Shown piece by piece: positions 28,856-39,694 of a stretch of 64,000 bases of DNA (positions are counted from its first letter, which is position 1; each line of letters starts with the position of its first letter). This stretch comes from Ogataea parapolymorpha DL-1 (lineage: Eukaryota > Ascomycota > Pichiomycetes > Pichiales > Pichiaceae). The notes beneath the pieces are model-generated. The model was not told where the DNA came from. It ran no database searches and worked only from the letters and a program-made list of their open reading frames with translations. The stretch is taken from positions 930,001 to 994,000 of the forward strand of contig NC_027861.1 in NCBI RefSeq assembly GCF_000187245.1, written 5' to 3'. A program made the translations under genes and the position numbers.

Positions 28856-29106
28856 GGTGAAAACGACGCCAAATGAACGTGCGGTGTGTTTAACGGGGAG
28901 ATCAGACTTAGTATTACCTGTATGAATTATCCACTAGTTTTGCTGAAGCAACTTGTCTTTTCTTCCAAATGCGCCACTCAAACCGGAACCACCAATTACT
29001 TTATGTCTTTGTTGGTGTTAGCTGTCTAATGATTTGATTTTTTTTCACAAGGTAAAAAAGTTCCCGAATTGGGGTCGTGCGTGTACCGGTTGGAAAGTTT
29101 CAAAAA

Positions 29107-29115
29107 AAAAATTTT
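29107..29115 (+). promoter_or_regulatory. RRPE-like element (AAAAATTTT) upstream of PXR1
   Basis: An AAAAATTTT sits 28 bp before the PXR1 ATG, inside a longer A run. This is the ribosomal-RNA-processing element bound by Stb3 in S. cerevisiae and found before many ribosome-biogenesis genes. No PAC element is seen with it, and A-rich promoters can contain it by chance. Confidence 0.4.
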
Positions 29116-29142
29116 AGATCACTATAAAATAATTAATTGGTT

Positions 29143-29871
29143 ATGGGATTGGGAGCTCCAAGGACCAAGCAGCGGTTTGGGTTGGACCCCAGAAATACAA
29201 ACTGGTCGAATGATTTGTCGCGGTTTGGACACAGGCATCTGCAGAAGTACGGCTGGAAACCTGGCCAGGGTCTTGGGCTGACCAACAATGCGACTACCTC
29301 GCATATCAAGGTGGTAATCAAGCAGGATAATACTGGGCTGGGAGCCTCGCTTGCGCGCAAGTCGGCGAAAAAGGACGAGTTTGACAGTGGTGAGTGCACG
29401 GGGCTGGACGTTTTTCAGCGGCTTCTGGGTCGACTGAACGGCAAGGAGGCCGAGGTAAACGAGCAGATGGACGAGTTGCAGCGTAACCGGATTATCAACG
29501 GACGATGGGGGATCAACTTTGTGCGGGGGGACGTGCTGAAGAGCACGTGGGACGCGAAGGAGGGAAAAATGCGGGAAGGAGGGAAGGACAAGGACAAGAC
29601 GGACAAGAAGGACAAGAAGAAGAAGGATAGAAAGCACAAAGACAAGAAGAAGCACAAAGACGAGAAGAAGCACAAAGACAAGGAGAAATCGCGCAAACGG
29701 AAGAGAGACGACGCTGAGGTTACGCGCGAGTCGATGCTTGCGCCGCGCGACCGCAGCGAGACGCCGCCGGTGCCAAGCGGCCGCATGGCTCTTCGACAGA
29801 AGTGGATTCAACAGAAGCGGCTTGCAGTCGTGGACAGCAAGGCGTTGCAAGAGATCTTCATGGTGAAATAG
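29143..29871 (+). CDS. PXR1: G-patch nucleolar protein Pxr1/Gno1 (PinX1 homologue)
   Basis: Started at the ATG at 29143 (242 residues), matching S. cerevisiae Pxr1, which begins MGL..RTKQRFGLDPRN. The G-patch (RFGHRHLQKYGWKPGQGLGL) is at about 28-50, followed by the family segment DEFDSGECTGLDVFQRLLGR. A Lys/Asp/Glu/His block of about 60 residues with repeated KHKDKKK units covers about 150-200. The end, KWIQQKRLAVVDSKALQEIF, is the conserved C-terminus. It activates the Prp43 helicase in rRNA processing and snoRNA trimming and also restrains telomerase. Confidence 0.93.
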   Translation: MGLGAPRTKQRFGLDPRNTNWSNDLSRFGHRHLQKYGWKPGQGLGLTNNATTSHIKVVIKQDNTGLGASLARKSAKKDEFDSGECTGLDVFQRLLGRLNGKEAEVNEQMDELQRNRIINGRWGINFVRGDVLKSTWDAKEGKMREGGKDKDKTDKKDKKKKDRKHKDKKKHKDEKKHKDKEKSRKRKRDDAEVTRESMLAPRDRSETPPVPSGRMALRQKWIQQKRLAVVDSKALQEIFMVK

Positions 29872-29921
29872 AATCGCATAGCATCAGAGCGCAATTTAAA
29901 ACATAATGTATATTGAAAGCA

Positions 29922-31535
29922 CTAGATAAAGATGTAGGAGAGTCCGCCCAAGAAGAAGGTGGAGAACAAGGAGAGCAGGCCCAATTGTGGGGCCGACAAT
30001 GGGACAGCGTTGACACCCGCGCCGGCAGACGACGACGAGGAGCTGGAGCTGCTGGAGCCAGAGCCGGAGCTGGAGCCGGAACTAGAGCCGGAGCCAGATG
30101 CAGGGGAGGAGTTTGAGGAGCCAGTGGCCGATGGAGAGGCCGAGGCAGAGCTCAATAAGGAAGAGCAGCTGGATGCTGTCGAGCCGTTGGTATTGAGCGA
30201 GGCAGAGCCGCTGAAGTCGCAAGCCGACGAGTTGGAGTCCTGTTCCTCGTAGTATTTGTTGAGCAGGAACGAAAGCTTGTCCTTGGCTGAGCAGTACGAG
30301 TATGCGCCGTAGGAGCCGTTACTGCCGCTGGTGGAAATTTGAGAACAGTCGGTGAGATCGCAGACGATACCGAAGAAGTCGCCGTAGTCGTCGGAGTCGA
30401 CGCTGTCGGAGACGACACATTTGAGCGACGACTCAAGACAGTCGCACACGGCCTCATTTGGAGTTGGAGGAAGGTCTGTGGATGCCTTCCAGTTGCTCTG
30501 GCTGGTTGGACAACTCAATTCTGTGGCAGACTGCGATGCAGCAGAGGCAGACGCCGTGGTAGGGCTAATTTTCGCGAGCTCACTCTTGAGGTTAGTGTAG
30601 TCGCCCAAAGTCGAGACAGCATTGTCTTTGATGGAAACGAGGCCGTAGTCGTTCTCTTCCTGGAAGTACATGTACACGATACCGCCGGACCAAACGTCTG
30701 TCATTTCATCGGAGTAGATAGCTTGCACCTCTGTGAACTCACGTGGCTTGACGCTGTTGCAACCGTACTCTGAGAAAAAGATCGGGATCGTCAAATTGGA
30801 AAATTCCTTCGTTCTCGCCTCGTAGCCGGAGCTTGAGAACGTGGCATTTCCACACCACTCGTACATGTTGATACCGTAAAAGTCTGCCTTGACGTCGTCG
30901 TTTCCACAGGAGAAGTAGTCCGCAGACGGAACTCTGGTGTTGGCATCGTCGTTGGCCGAGTAGCCGATCGGAATGTCTCTGTAGTTGTTGTCCTTCATGT
31001 ACTGCTTCATGTCTCTGATAGCGGCCTTGACGAACGGAGCAGCGTCACTGTTGGTCTTGTTGGTGATAACCTCATTACCTGCAAAAAAGCCGAGCACGTT
31101 GTCGTAGCTTTGGAACATATCGATCACCGTGGCATATCTGTTGTACAGATCGACAGTCCAGGACGGACTGGTGGTCTCGATCGACTCGTTTGGGGTCGAA
31201 AGATCGGAGATCACATAGATTCCAGCATCCTCGAGCAGAGACATGCATCCGTCGTGGTCCTTGGAGGCATCGACTGCATACACCCGGATAACATTGATGC
31301 CAAGGTTCTGTAAGTACGGGATGTCTCTCTTGCACGAATCTTCGTCAGCGAGCGGATCGACATAAGTTGCGTCGTCGGTAGCATTTTCTGTGTTCTTCTG
31401 GTACGCGACACCTTTGACGTAGAATTGGGACCCGTTGTTCGAATAGAAGAACTTGTTGGACACCACGTCAATGGTAGGCAGAGCCAGCGTGGTGGAGAGC
31501 AGGCCCGTGAGCGAGAGGATAGATTTTAGCTGCAT
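29922..31535 (-). CDS. GAS1: GPI-anchored 1,3-beta-glucanosyltransferase (GAS1 type, GH72+), copy A
   Basis: A 537-residue protein with signal peptide ([18 protein letters not shown]). The GH72 domain covers about 20-330 with catalytic Glu155 in FFAGNEV and Glu256 in FFSEYGC. A Cys-rich X8/CBM43 module (about 365-455, [14 protein letters not shown] and [11 protein letters not shown]) makes it a GH72+ enzyme. It ends in a Ser-rich stretch and a hydrophobic GPI signal after a small-residue site (SSAGAG). It cuts and rejoins beta-1,3-glucan chains at the plasma membrane and wall. It is the downstream member of a tandem pair; copy B lies 579 bp upstream. Which S. cerevisiae GAS paralogue each matches best is not certain. 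Confidence 0.9.
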   Translation of the reverse strand: MQLKSILSLTGLLSTTLALPTIDVVSNKFFYSNNGSQFYVKGVAYQKNTENATDDATYVDPLADEDSCKRDIPYLQNLGINVIRVYAVDASKDHDGCMSLLEDAGIYVISDLSTPNESIETTSPSWTVDLYNRYATVIDMFQSYDNVLGFFAGNEVITNKTNSDAAPFVKAAIRDMKQYMKDNNYRDIPIGYSANDDANTRVPSADYFSCGNDDVKADFYGINMYEWCGNATFSSSGYEARTKEFSNLTIPIFFSEYGCNSVKPREFTEVQAIYSDEMTDVWSGGIVYMYFQEENDYGLVSIKDNAVSTLGDYTNLKSELAKISPTTASASAASQSATELSCPTSQSNWKASTDLPPTPNEAVCDCLESSLKCVVSDSVDSDDYGDFFGIVCDLTDCSQISTSGSNGSYGAYSYCSAKDKLSFLLNKYYEEQDSNSSACDFSGSASLNTNGSTASSCSSLLSSASASPSATGSSNSSPASGSGSSSGSSSGSGSSSSSSSSSSAGAGVNAVPLSAPQLGLLSLFSTFFLGGLSYIFI

Positions 31536-32114
31536 TTTTCAGGCCGGAAAAAACGAGTGAATTTGTAGCAGAGAATATAAATCGTCGAGCTACTACAATA
31601 TATAAACTGGCAAACGAGGCACGGCAGGCATGTTTCCCTAGTAAACAAACAATAATAGTAACCACCGTGTATCAGAACATTCTGTCGTTTCTTTTAAAGT
31701 CTAGACACTGGACAGGGGGGCAGCCAGCTCTTGCAGGATTTTCTGCCAATAAAAAACGCAAACAGGCAATCAGCAGGATAATATGCGAGAATTGAGAGGC
31801 AGCGCTGACGCGGTATCTCACCCGTTCCAGGATCGTCACCAGGGTTCTCCGCCTCGAGCTCCCGGGACAACAATCATGACGCAGGTGCTTGCAGTTCTAA
31901 TTAAAGATATTTCCCAAACGGGTACTATGCGGCTATTGTGGGCCCTGGCCGCGGAATGAATTTCGCTCGAGCTATCTTTAAATAGCAACCAAGATATGTG
32001 TGGTCGATCGTTCTTGGCACGCTTGGTGACATCTCTTGCCTTGCCCGTCTCAGATATAACTACCACATTCTACCGCATTTCTGGGTTTGATTGTTCTATT
32101 TAAACTTTAGAGTC
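31536..32114. other. 579-bp spacer between the two GAS genes
   Basis: Promoter of GAS copy A. A TATATAAA-like run is present on the plus strand near 31598-31605. The central part (31800-31980) has GC-rich blocks. No gene, repeat or RNA is recognised. Confidence 0.5.
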
Positions 32115-33755
32115 CTACATTGTCAGAACAACCAGAGCACCAACAGCACACAGACCAGAAACCAGGATGGTGTAGTAGCTGTTTGAGCTGTACGATCTAA
32201 CGGCGGCGCTGCTGGACGACGATCTGGAAGATGTGGACGAAGAACCTGAAGAGGACCCTGACGACGAGCCCCTGGAGCCGGATGCAGTGGAGCCAGAGCC
32301 AGAGCCAGAGCCGCTCACGCCGGTGACGGTGCCGGTTCCGGCGGTTCCTGCAGCGCTCAGGATGGAAGAGCAGGTCGACGCGGTGGTGGCGCTCTGGATG
32401 CTGGCAGAGCCGTCAAAGTTGCAGGCGCTGGAGTCCTTGTTCTGGTTCAAATAGTACAGGTTCAGAGCGAACGAAAGCATGTCTTTGGAGCTGCAGAACG
32501 AGTATGCTCCGTACTTGCCTGTCTTTCCGTTGGCAGTGATGCCATCGCAGTTGACAAGACCGCACACGGTTCCGAACAGCTCCTCATAGTCGTCGCTGTC
32601 GACGTCGTCAGACACAACACACGAAAGGGAGCTGGTCATGCAGTCACAGACAGTCTCTTCTGGCGTTGGTGGCAGAGTGTCGGACGCATTCCAGTACTTG
32701 AATCCGGTCGGACACGACAGCTCGGTGGCGGTGCTGCTGGCCGAGCCGAGGGTGGCTGAGGTTGGCGACACGTTGTTGATCTCGGACGAGTAGTACTTGA
32801 AGTCGGTCATGGTGCTGACGGTGGTGTCGTCGATGGCAGAGACAAGACCATAGTTGTTGTCCTCCTCGAAGTACATGTACACAATACCTCCGGACCACAC
32901 GTCGGTCATCTCGTCGGAGAAGAGGGTTGGGATATCGGTGAATTTTCTAGGTTGGACGGTATTGCAGCCATACTCGGAGAAGAAGACAGGAATTGTGAGG
33001 TTAGAGAACTCCTTGGTTCTGTCCTCGTACCCGGACGTTTCGAATGAGGAACTTCCGCACCACTCATACATGTTGATACCATAGAAGTCGGCTCTCTCGT
33101 CCTCATCTCCGCAAGCGAAATAGTTGGCCGAGGCAACTCTGGTCTCGGAGTCGTCGTTCGCAGAGTATCCGACCGGAATGGTACGGTATCCCCTGTCCTT
33201 GATGTACTGCTTCATGTCTCTGATGGCAGCCTTGACGAACGGAGCGGCGTCCGTGTTGGAAGAATTTGTGATAACCTCGTTTCCGGCAAAGAATCCAAGA
33301 ACGTTGTCGTACTGCTGCATCACGTCGATCACAGACGTGTATCTCTCGTACAACGCCTCAGACCACTCAGGGTCCGTGGTTGAGATCGACAGTTTAGGCT
33401 GCGAAAGATCCGCGATCACATAGATGCCCGCGTCTTGCAACAGCGACATGCAGTCGCTGTGGTCCGCGTCGGCATCCAGAGCATACACTCTGATGACATT
33501 GGTGTTCAGCTCCCTCAAATAAGGAATGTCTCTTTGACAGGTGGTCTTGTCGGCCAGAGGATCGACAAAAGACGTGTTGGTGGTCAGAGCAGTGTCGGCT
33601 TGGTAGGCCACTCCTCGAATATAGAATTGGGATCCGTTGTTCGAGTAAAAGAATTTGTTTCCGGCAACCTCGATGGTTGGGAAGTCGGAGGCGGCCTTGG
33701 CCACAGCGGTCAGGGCGCCAGACAGGGCACCGATTGTTTTCCACGAGAAGATCAT
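32115..33755 (-). CDS. GPI-anchored 1,3-beta-glucanosyltransferase (GAS1 type, GH72+), copy B
   Basis: I start it at the ATG at 33755 (546 residues, [20 protein letters not shown]), which gives a proper signal peptide; the longer frame begins at a TTG. It has the same layout as copy A: GH72 with catalytic Glu160 (FFAGNE) and Glu261 (FFSEYGC), an X8 module with [14 protein letters not shown] and [11 protein letters not shown], a Ser/Gly-rich stretch and a GPI signal. The two copies are alike over most of the catalytic and X8 domains and differ most in the Ser-rich tail, so this is a tandem duplication of some age. It starts 178 bp past the FKS1 stop on the same strand. Confidence 0.9.
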   Translation of the reverse strand: MIFSWKTIGALSGALTAVAKAASDFPTIEVAGNKFFYSNNGSQFYIRGVAYQADTALTTNTSFVDPLADKTTCQRDIPYLRELNTNVIRVYALDADADHSDCMSLLQDAGIYVIADLSQPKLSISTTDPEWSEALYERYTSVIDVMQQYDNVLGFFAGNEVITNSSNTDAAPFVKAAIRDMKQYIKDRGYRTIPVGYSANDDSETRVASANYFACGDEDERADFYGINMYEWCGSSSFETSGYEDRTKEFSNLTIPVFFSEYGCNTVQPRKFTDIPTLFSDEMTDVWSGGIVYMYFEEDNNYGLVSAIDDTTVSTMTDFKYYSSEINNVSPTSATLGSASSTATELSCPTGFKYWNASDTLPPTPEETVCDCMTSSLSCVVSDDVDSDDYEELFGTVCGLVNCDGITANGKTGKYGAYSFCSSKDMLSFALNLYYLNQNKDSSACNFDGSASIQSATTASTCSSILSAAGTAGTGTVTGVSGSGSGSGSTASGSRGSSSGSSSGSSSTSSRSSSSSAAVRSYSSNSYYTILVSGLCAVGALVVLTM

Positions 33756-33933
33756 GTTTGCAATAAGCGAATTTCGAAGTTTGTCCGCAACGTGCAAATT
33801 TTTGGTGGTGCTGCTATTTTTGTTTACCTTTGCGTTCCATTTTCGTTCCGCGTACCAGGCTTAGCTACGGTTAAAACCCGCGCTGAAATTTGGCAGACGC
33901 ACGTTTACAGAATGCTACCATGTATAGATTCCG

Positions 33934-36900
33934 CTAGATCCAGTACGTACTGAAGGTCTCGACGCCCGGCTTCGAGCGCAAAACCGTAGAGGGTGCCTTG
34001 TCGCCCGTGTCATTGTTGTCCTGGCGATTCGGCTGGATCAGCCCGTAGAAGTCCTCGGGTACATACTCAGCAATGGAGTCAGACAGCGTGAGATCCACCA
34101 GCACTGGAATCACCACAATCGCAGCAAACAGCAGGATGATGAAGAAGAATAAAAACGCGTACTTGGTCGCCTCCCGCGCACGGACCTTGCGCTGCGTGGT
34201 GGTGTAAATCGGGCCCCGCAAGTACCGCGATGGACTCAGCCACATCAGCATGCACGAGTGCCAGTGGTCGATGTACGGCACAAATAGCAACGGCGTAAAT
34301 ACAATCAGGATCAGATGGCCAATGGCAAAGTCGGCTGCAAAAAGACTCATTTCCACCGTCTTCACAATCAGCTCCCGCATTGGCTGCGTGATCGCATACC
34401 AGCCCAGATCACTGCCTATCCATTTTCCTGACCACCAAGCGCGGTTCGTGTAATCTTCCTTAATCTCTCTGGTGAGGAGCATGAGTTTCACAGCCTGAAA
34501 TATCACCCGCTGTACATACAGCGAGCAGGTAAAAGCACACAAGAACCGGCAGAAGTTCCAGCCTTCCAGAAACCATATCACCTCCATCACAATAATATGC
34601 GAGATCACAGCAGACCCATGTGCAAGCGCAGCGAGCACATTGGGAGCCTTTTTGCAACATATGCTTAGTATTGGACCTGCAAAGCAAGAAAGAGGGAAAA
34701 TTGCAACCAGGATTGAAAGATTCATCACCAGTGGTGCAAACACCATAATCGCCAATCTGAGCACCGAGTTTACTGGTCTTGGATCCTTGACACCGGTTTG
34801 CGCATTGATGAATGTGTAAGCCATGAAGATGCACACCGTTTGGAATAACGGGACAATTACCTCCGCGAAGAATGTATTACCGAACGGAGCACGGTGAATA
34901 TTGACAGGCACATATTTGGCCTGCTCCAGGTTTGTTCCCATTATCTTTCTCTTGAAGCCAGTGAATTTGGACCTTGAGAAACGTGTAAATCCGATCCACG
35001 AGTTCTTGTGCCACTTGGAGTTTCCCCTGCTGAGCCATCTGATGAAATCTCGATAATCCAAGAAAAAGTCGGTCCAAGCAAATTGATGAGGGTTAAAAAT
35101 AAATGGTGACAGACACAAGGAAACCAAAGTGATCCAGAACCACAAAATTGCTGGCTGCCACATCGTCACGGTTCCGAATAACAGAATCAAGAAAAGTCTG
35201 GTACCTGAATAGATCGAACTTATTGCATACGTTGAGTATAGCCTTGTAAATGGGATCCTCACTATGGCAAATCCTCTACCTGTTGAAATATACCTGGCCC
35301 CACCAAAAACAATGTCGTTTTTCAGGGAGTTAGAATACACCTGGCAAACAAAAACCTCAAACAGGGGTGAGAGCGAAAGGAAGTGGAAAAACAGTCGACT
35401 GAATGCTTTCCAAGCTCCTCTTTCCGATAGCTCGTGGAAAACCAAAGGAACGAACGAAATGAAGAAACAAATGAAAATAGACAGAACATATCTGGTCACC
35501 CAGTCAAGCACCGGTTGCAAGTTTTGACAGCCTACCGGTATCTGGAGATCTGTGATTGGCACATCTTTATCGTATATGCATGCAATTGACTCGTGATTCA
35601 TCGATCCCAAATTGACCATCACCAAAAGGAATAATTGAAGTGAAAGCATAATAAATAAGTTATTGATGTGGAATCCTGGATGAGCATAATAGAATGACAA
35701 AAATCTGTCAAGTGGTAAAGACGTTCCCAAGTAATAATATTCTCTGGAAAGCATTTGCTCGCCCATTCCTCCACCAATCTTGGATGTAAAGTTGAGGATG
35801 GTGCCAAATCCAAGATCTCTGCCTTTTCCACATTGGTAATAGTCACAATGCTTGATTCTGCCTCCACGCGTCACTGCGTTCATTCCAGCATATATATCTT
35901 CATTCAGATGAAGTCTTTTCTGTGCTTTGGAAATTCCTCCTCTGGTTGTCATGAAGACTGCATTTAAGAAGTCAGGATGCCCATAATGAAGTTTACCCCC
36001 AATTGCAGCCAGTGTACGTGCGAACAGAGTACCAAAAGTTTGCTCTTTTGCAGCAGCCACATCACCCAGGACACCGGTATTCTCCGAGAATATGTATTCC
36101 CTTGCTCCTATGATGGCGACAGGGGCGTTTCCTGTATTTGGAACAGATGGGATGTATGGGTTTGTTGTGTCGTAATCCATCTCCTCAAACTCAGACAGTA
36201 CAGATCTAATTTTCAAACACTCTTCTAAATAATTGTCTTGGTTTGCGTCAATGACCTGGATGTATTCACCCCTGTAGAAAACCAGGCAATGATTCTGGTT
36301 GTCCGACTTTCCGTCCCCAAGGATAGGGTTACCCGAGAGCTGGATCTTGTAAATTTGTTTGAGCTCACCATTCTTCTTATCATCTGACTGATATAAAACA
36401 GAATAGAACTTGATGTCGGCTTCTGACGCTCCTTCAGGAACTTCCTGCTCTAAACTGGCAATATAAACTTCTGGATAGGCATTCAATAACACTTTAACGT
36501 CACTCTTCTCTTGTTCCGTAAACTTTTGGTACCTTTGCATAGACACTAAAAGTCTGAATTTGCGGTCTGCTATACTATTCAGATACTCTTCAGCATTTGA
36601 GCTTCCTCCAAACATCTCAATCATTTCAGGATTTTCCACTTTGTGCAACAGCTTTATGGCCTTTCGGTAGTTCATGAATCCTGAAACTGTACGATACAAT
36701 GTCTGGGATCTCAATGTAGCCCAAATTCTCGTTCTTAGGACGTATTCGGGAGCCGATGATTTGTACCCAATGCAGTAGAGCGGCAGATCACTAATTTTAT
36801 TCTCGATGAAGTCTTTCTCTGATTTGACAGTTGCACCTGGCATCTTTTCACCCTCACTGTAGGATATGATTTTGGTATCACGCACAAAATAATCCCATTC

Positions 36901-39389
36901 GTGAGGAAGCATATGCTTCAAATACTCAAGAAGGGATATTTTCGAGCTTGGATCCTCCTTGATTATTTCTTTCAAACCTAGAAGTATTTTCTCTGAATAA
37001 TGCGGTATGAGAACCGTAAATGTGGGCATTGCCTCAACTGGAATTGGTTCAGGAATAGGTGTTGATAGAGATTGAGCAAAAAATGATATTCTTCTTTCTG
37101 CCTCCGAGTTTGGCACAAAGAAATCTTGCAAAGTGGTCGTACTATCATCCTGGAATAAAAAAAAGGAGGGCGTTCTTAATGCAGTCTTTCCGTCTGCCTC
37201 ATCCGGTATTTGGTCGTAGATGAGACGATGCACATGGTCTACCGATAACAGATGTTCGCGATAAAGAGAAATCACAATTGCGTTCCACACCTGCGATGCA
37301 AGAGTGCTGGGTTTGAATTTCACTTCCATGTCTGCCGTTGATAATAGCTTTGAATAGATCCTTTGAGGTAGCCTGCTGAACACATTCCTCCAAGGTGACA
37401 GGATCGATATTCCACTGAAGAATGACAAAGAGAGAGAGAACGCACAATTCCAAATAATATACCAAAGGTAAGTATCGAGGAAGAAGAGCACCAAATCTGT
37501 CAATATCATCAGTGTTAAAACAAACTTTCCCTGATTACGGCAAAGTATTGTTCCAAAATAAGCTTCTCCGTGGCATCGACTGTAATCTATAATAGACAAA
37601 TTTCGAATTGGATCTCTAAGGGATAAGGTCAAGAAGAAATATGATTCGACAAACTTGGCACTGAAAACTAGTATCCAAAGCATGATAGACAAGACTGAGC
37701 CTCTAGAACTTAGTTTGGGAAATGAAGAAGTAAAGACTTTGGAAGCATCGTAACCTTTGGCTCTTTTGTTCAAAGAAAATTCGAAAAGACTGCCCAAAGG
37801 CTGAACGGCGAACCATAGGGTGGTGAGGATAGATATCACCAGTTGTACAATGGATAGAATGTATGCTAGTCTGGAAACCGTGTTAAGGGGAATCATTCCA
37901 AGGATGAAAACTGATGGTCCAAGGTTTATAGCTGTGATGATCATCAGAAGTACTAGCCTTCTGAAAAGATGTTTTGCACCGGGCCAAAGCCTTGGGACAA
38001 ATGCCCACTCCGCAATGGTGGCAATAATCTGAATCAGACAGGAGATGGTACCTCCAAGTGCCATGATAGAGAATCTTGCTTGCGGGGTGGGTTGATTATT
38101 CAGTAGCTGAATATAATTGTGTGTGTAAAGGGTCGGAGAATTGAAACTGGAGTAGTACCAAAAAACAGAAACATGGATTATCCAAATTCTGCTAAAATTG
38201 GTAGCTAAATGCCACCAAGTTCTTCTTTCCTTGTACGTTTTGTAAAATGCTTTCTTCCATTTGATGTTTCCAAGCTTCTTGTATCGTTCGTGCTTTGGCA
38301 AATCCATCAGTTTTGTGCCATCTGTCGTGATCATTCGCTGAAGGTTTTTACTGTACCAGAAAAGCTGGTTCATGTCGTCATAACCGATAATTTGATGGTG
38401 GTCTTTTTCTCGTCTCACGAAAGCTCCGTCAATCAACTTGTATTGTTGGTCTCTGAGGTAGTTGTATAATGGGTTGATTACCCGTGTCAAATAATCTCCC
38501 TCCTCATAAACCACCCTTGCTGACTCGTCTTGCTTGATATGCTGATAATAGTCGAACGAGCACTTGTATATGAAGCAAAGACATTCTGGGCAAAATCTCA
38601 TATTATTAGCTTCTCCCCATATGAGCAAGTAAAGGGCTATGTGTTCAACCATCTGGCTTGGGGTGCAGTCGTACAGTCTTTTCTTCCATCTATATTCAAT
38701 GACATCGGTTTTCTTGCTGGGGTGGAAAGAGGGCTCCGATAAATCATTTGAGTTATCTGACTTTTCAGGCTTTCCCTTTTTCTTCTTGTTTTTCTTCAGC
38801 ATTTTGATATCAACGTCATTGCTGAGCTCGGAATCATCGTCCACCATGGCACTTAAGTACCATTTACGGTAGTTTGCATTTTCTCCACCGATGTAATCTG
38901 CATGTAATAGCAACAAGGCATGAGGAGCTGGCATTCTACTGGCTTTCGAATCCAACTGGATCATCAAATGATCGTACATATTAAGCGCAGAGCTACGCTG
39001 AAACCCAAACGTATTCTTCAATTCCATGAATATGTCATAAATTTGGTCTTTGGTGATGGGAGCCTCGTCATCGCTTGTCCACGAGTAATAGGGATCATCG
39101 CTGATAGGGGGCAGCGTTTTAGGTTCTTCAGCCGCTGGTTCTGGTGCACTAAATTGATTTGGATAGTATCCCCAATTGGACTGGTACTGCTGTTGTTGCA
39201 TGTACTGCCAGTTGGGATCCGCATAAGGGCTTTGGGGTTGTTGTTGACGTTGTCTACCTAGAACATCAGGAGGGTAGTTTGATTCTAGTTCCTGGGGCTC
39301 ATTTTGCCCCTCGTAGTCCTGTCTAAGAAGGTCCTGTTGGTAAATTGCATCGTAGAACTGTTGGTCTTCTGATTCCTGATTTGCAGCCA
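33934..39389 (-). CDS. FKS1: 1,3-beta-glucan synthase catalytic subunit (GT48), start codon split by an intron
   Basis: An 1818-residue polytopic plasma-membrane enzyme that polymerises UDP-glucose into wall beta-1,3-glucan, with Rho1 as regulator. The full Fks alignment is present: FQRSSALNMYDHLMIQLDS, HADYIGGENANYRKWY, the cytosolic core with GNPILGDGKSDNQNH, EDIYAGMNAVTRGGRIKH and GKGRDLGFGTIL, flanked by two membrane blocks. Hot spot 1 reads FLTLSLRDP (586-594). Hot spot 2 reads DWVTRYVL (1296-1303). The open frame begins at a GTG at 39390 with a stop four codons upstream and no ATG. The ATG is formed when an intron joins an upstream A (best candidate 39618) to TG at 39389-39388. GAS copy B follows 178 bp downstream. 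Confidence 0.95.
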
Positions 39390-39617
39390 CTAAAGGGAGT
39401 TAGTAAAGAGGGAACAACAAAGATCCTTTCGGATCTTTTTTACTAAAATGGGGAAAATACTGTTGACAAACAGGCCAGTAAACTGTATCTATGACGCCTA
39501 TTTGAAAACCTCTTCGATTCAGTACGAACAACAGTGGAAGAAGCGCAAATAGAAGAACAAATTAAAGTTATCTATCGCTTATTAAATTTAACGCTTTGTG
39601 GTGAATACGCCACATAC
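39390..39617 (-). other. predicted FKS1 intron that splits the ATG (A|TG)
   Basis: Read on the gene strand, the 3' end is TACTAACTCCCTTTAG: a perfect yeast branch site (39405-39399) eleven bases from the acceptor AG. The best donor is a consensus GTATGT at 39617-39612, preceded by an A, so that splicing gives A|TG GCT GCA with an in-frame TAA directly before it. That intron is 228 nt. Weaker donors GTATTT at 39460 (71 nt) and GTAAAA at 39443 (54 nt) are also preceded by A and would make the same ATG. The acceptor is well supported. The donor is less sure, because the GTATGT lies only 77 bp from the divergent TRM5 ATG. Confidence 0.75.
39419..39438 (-). other. GAAA-capped 8-bp hairpin inside the FKS1 intron
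   Basis: On the gene strand the sequence reads AAAGATCC-GAAA-GGATCTTT: a perfect 8 bp stem closed by a GNRA tetraloop, ending 13 bases before the branch site. It falls between every candidate donor and the branch point. Hairpins at this place in yeast introns can shorten the effective donor-branch distance or affect splicing. Any role here is inference. Confidence 0.6.
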
Positions 39618-39694
39618 TTTACGTGCCACTCACTTGCCTCCACTGCCCAGTTATTTTTTCCAAAATATTTTCAGGTCCTAGCATATTCACCTTT

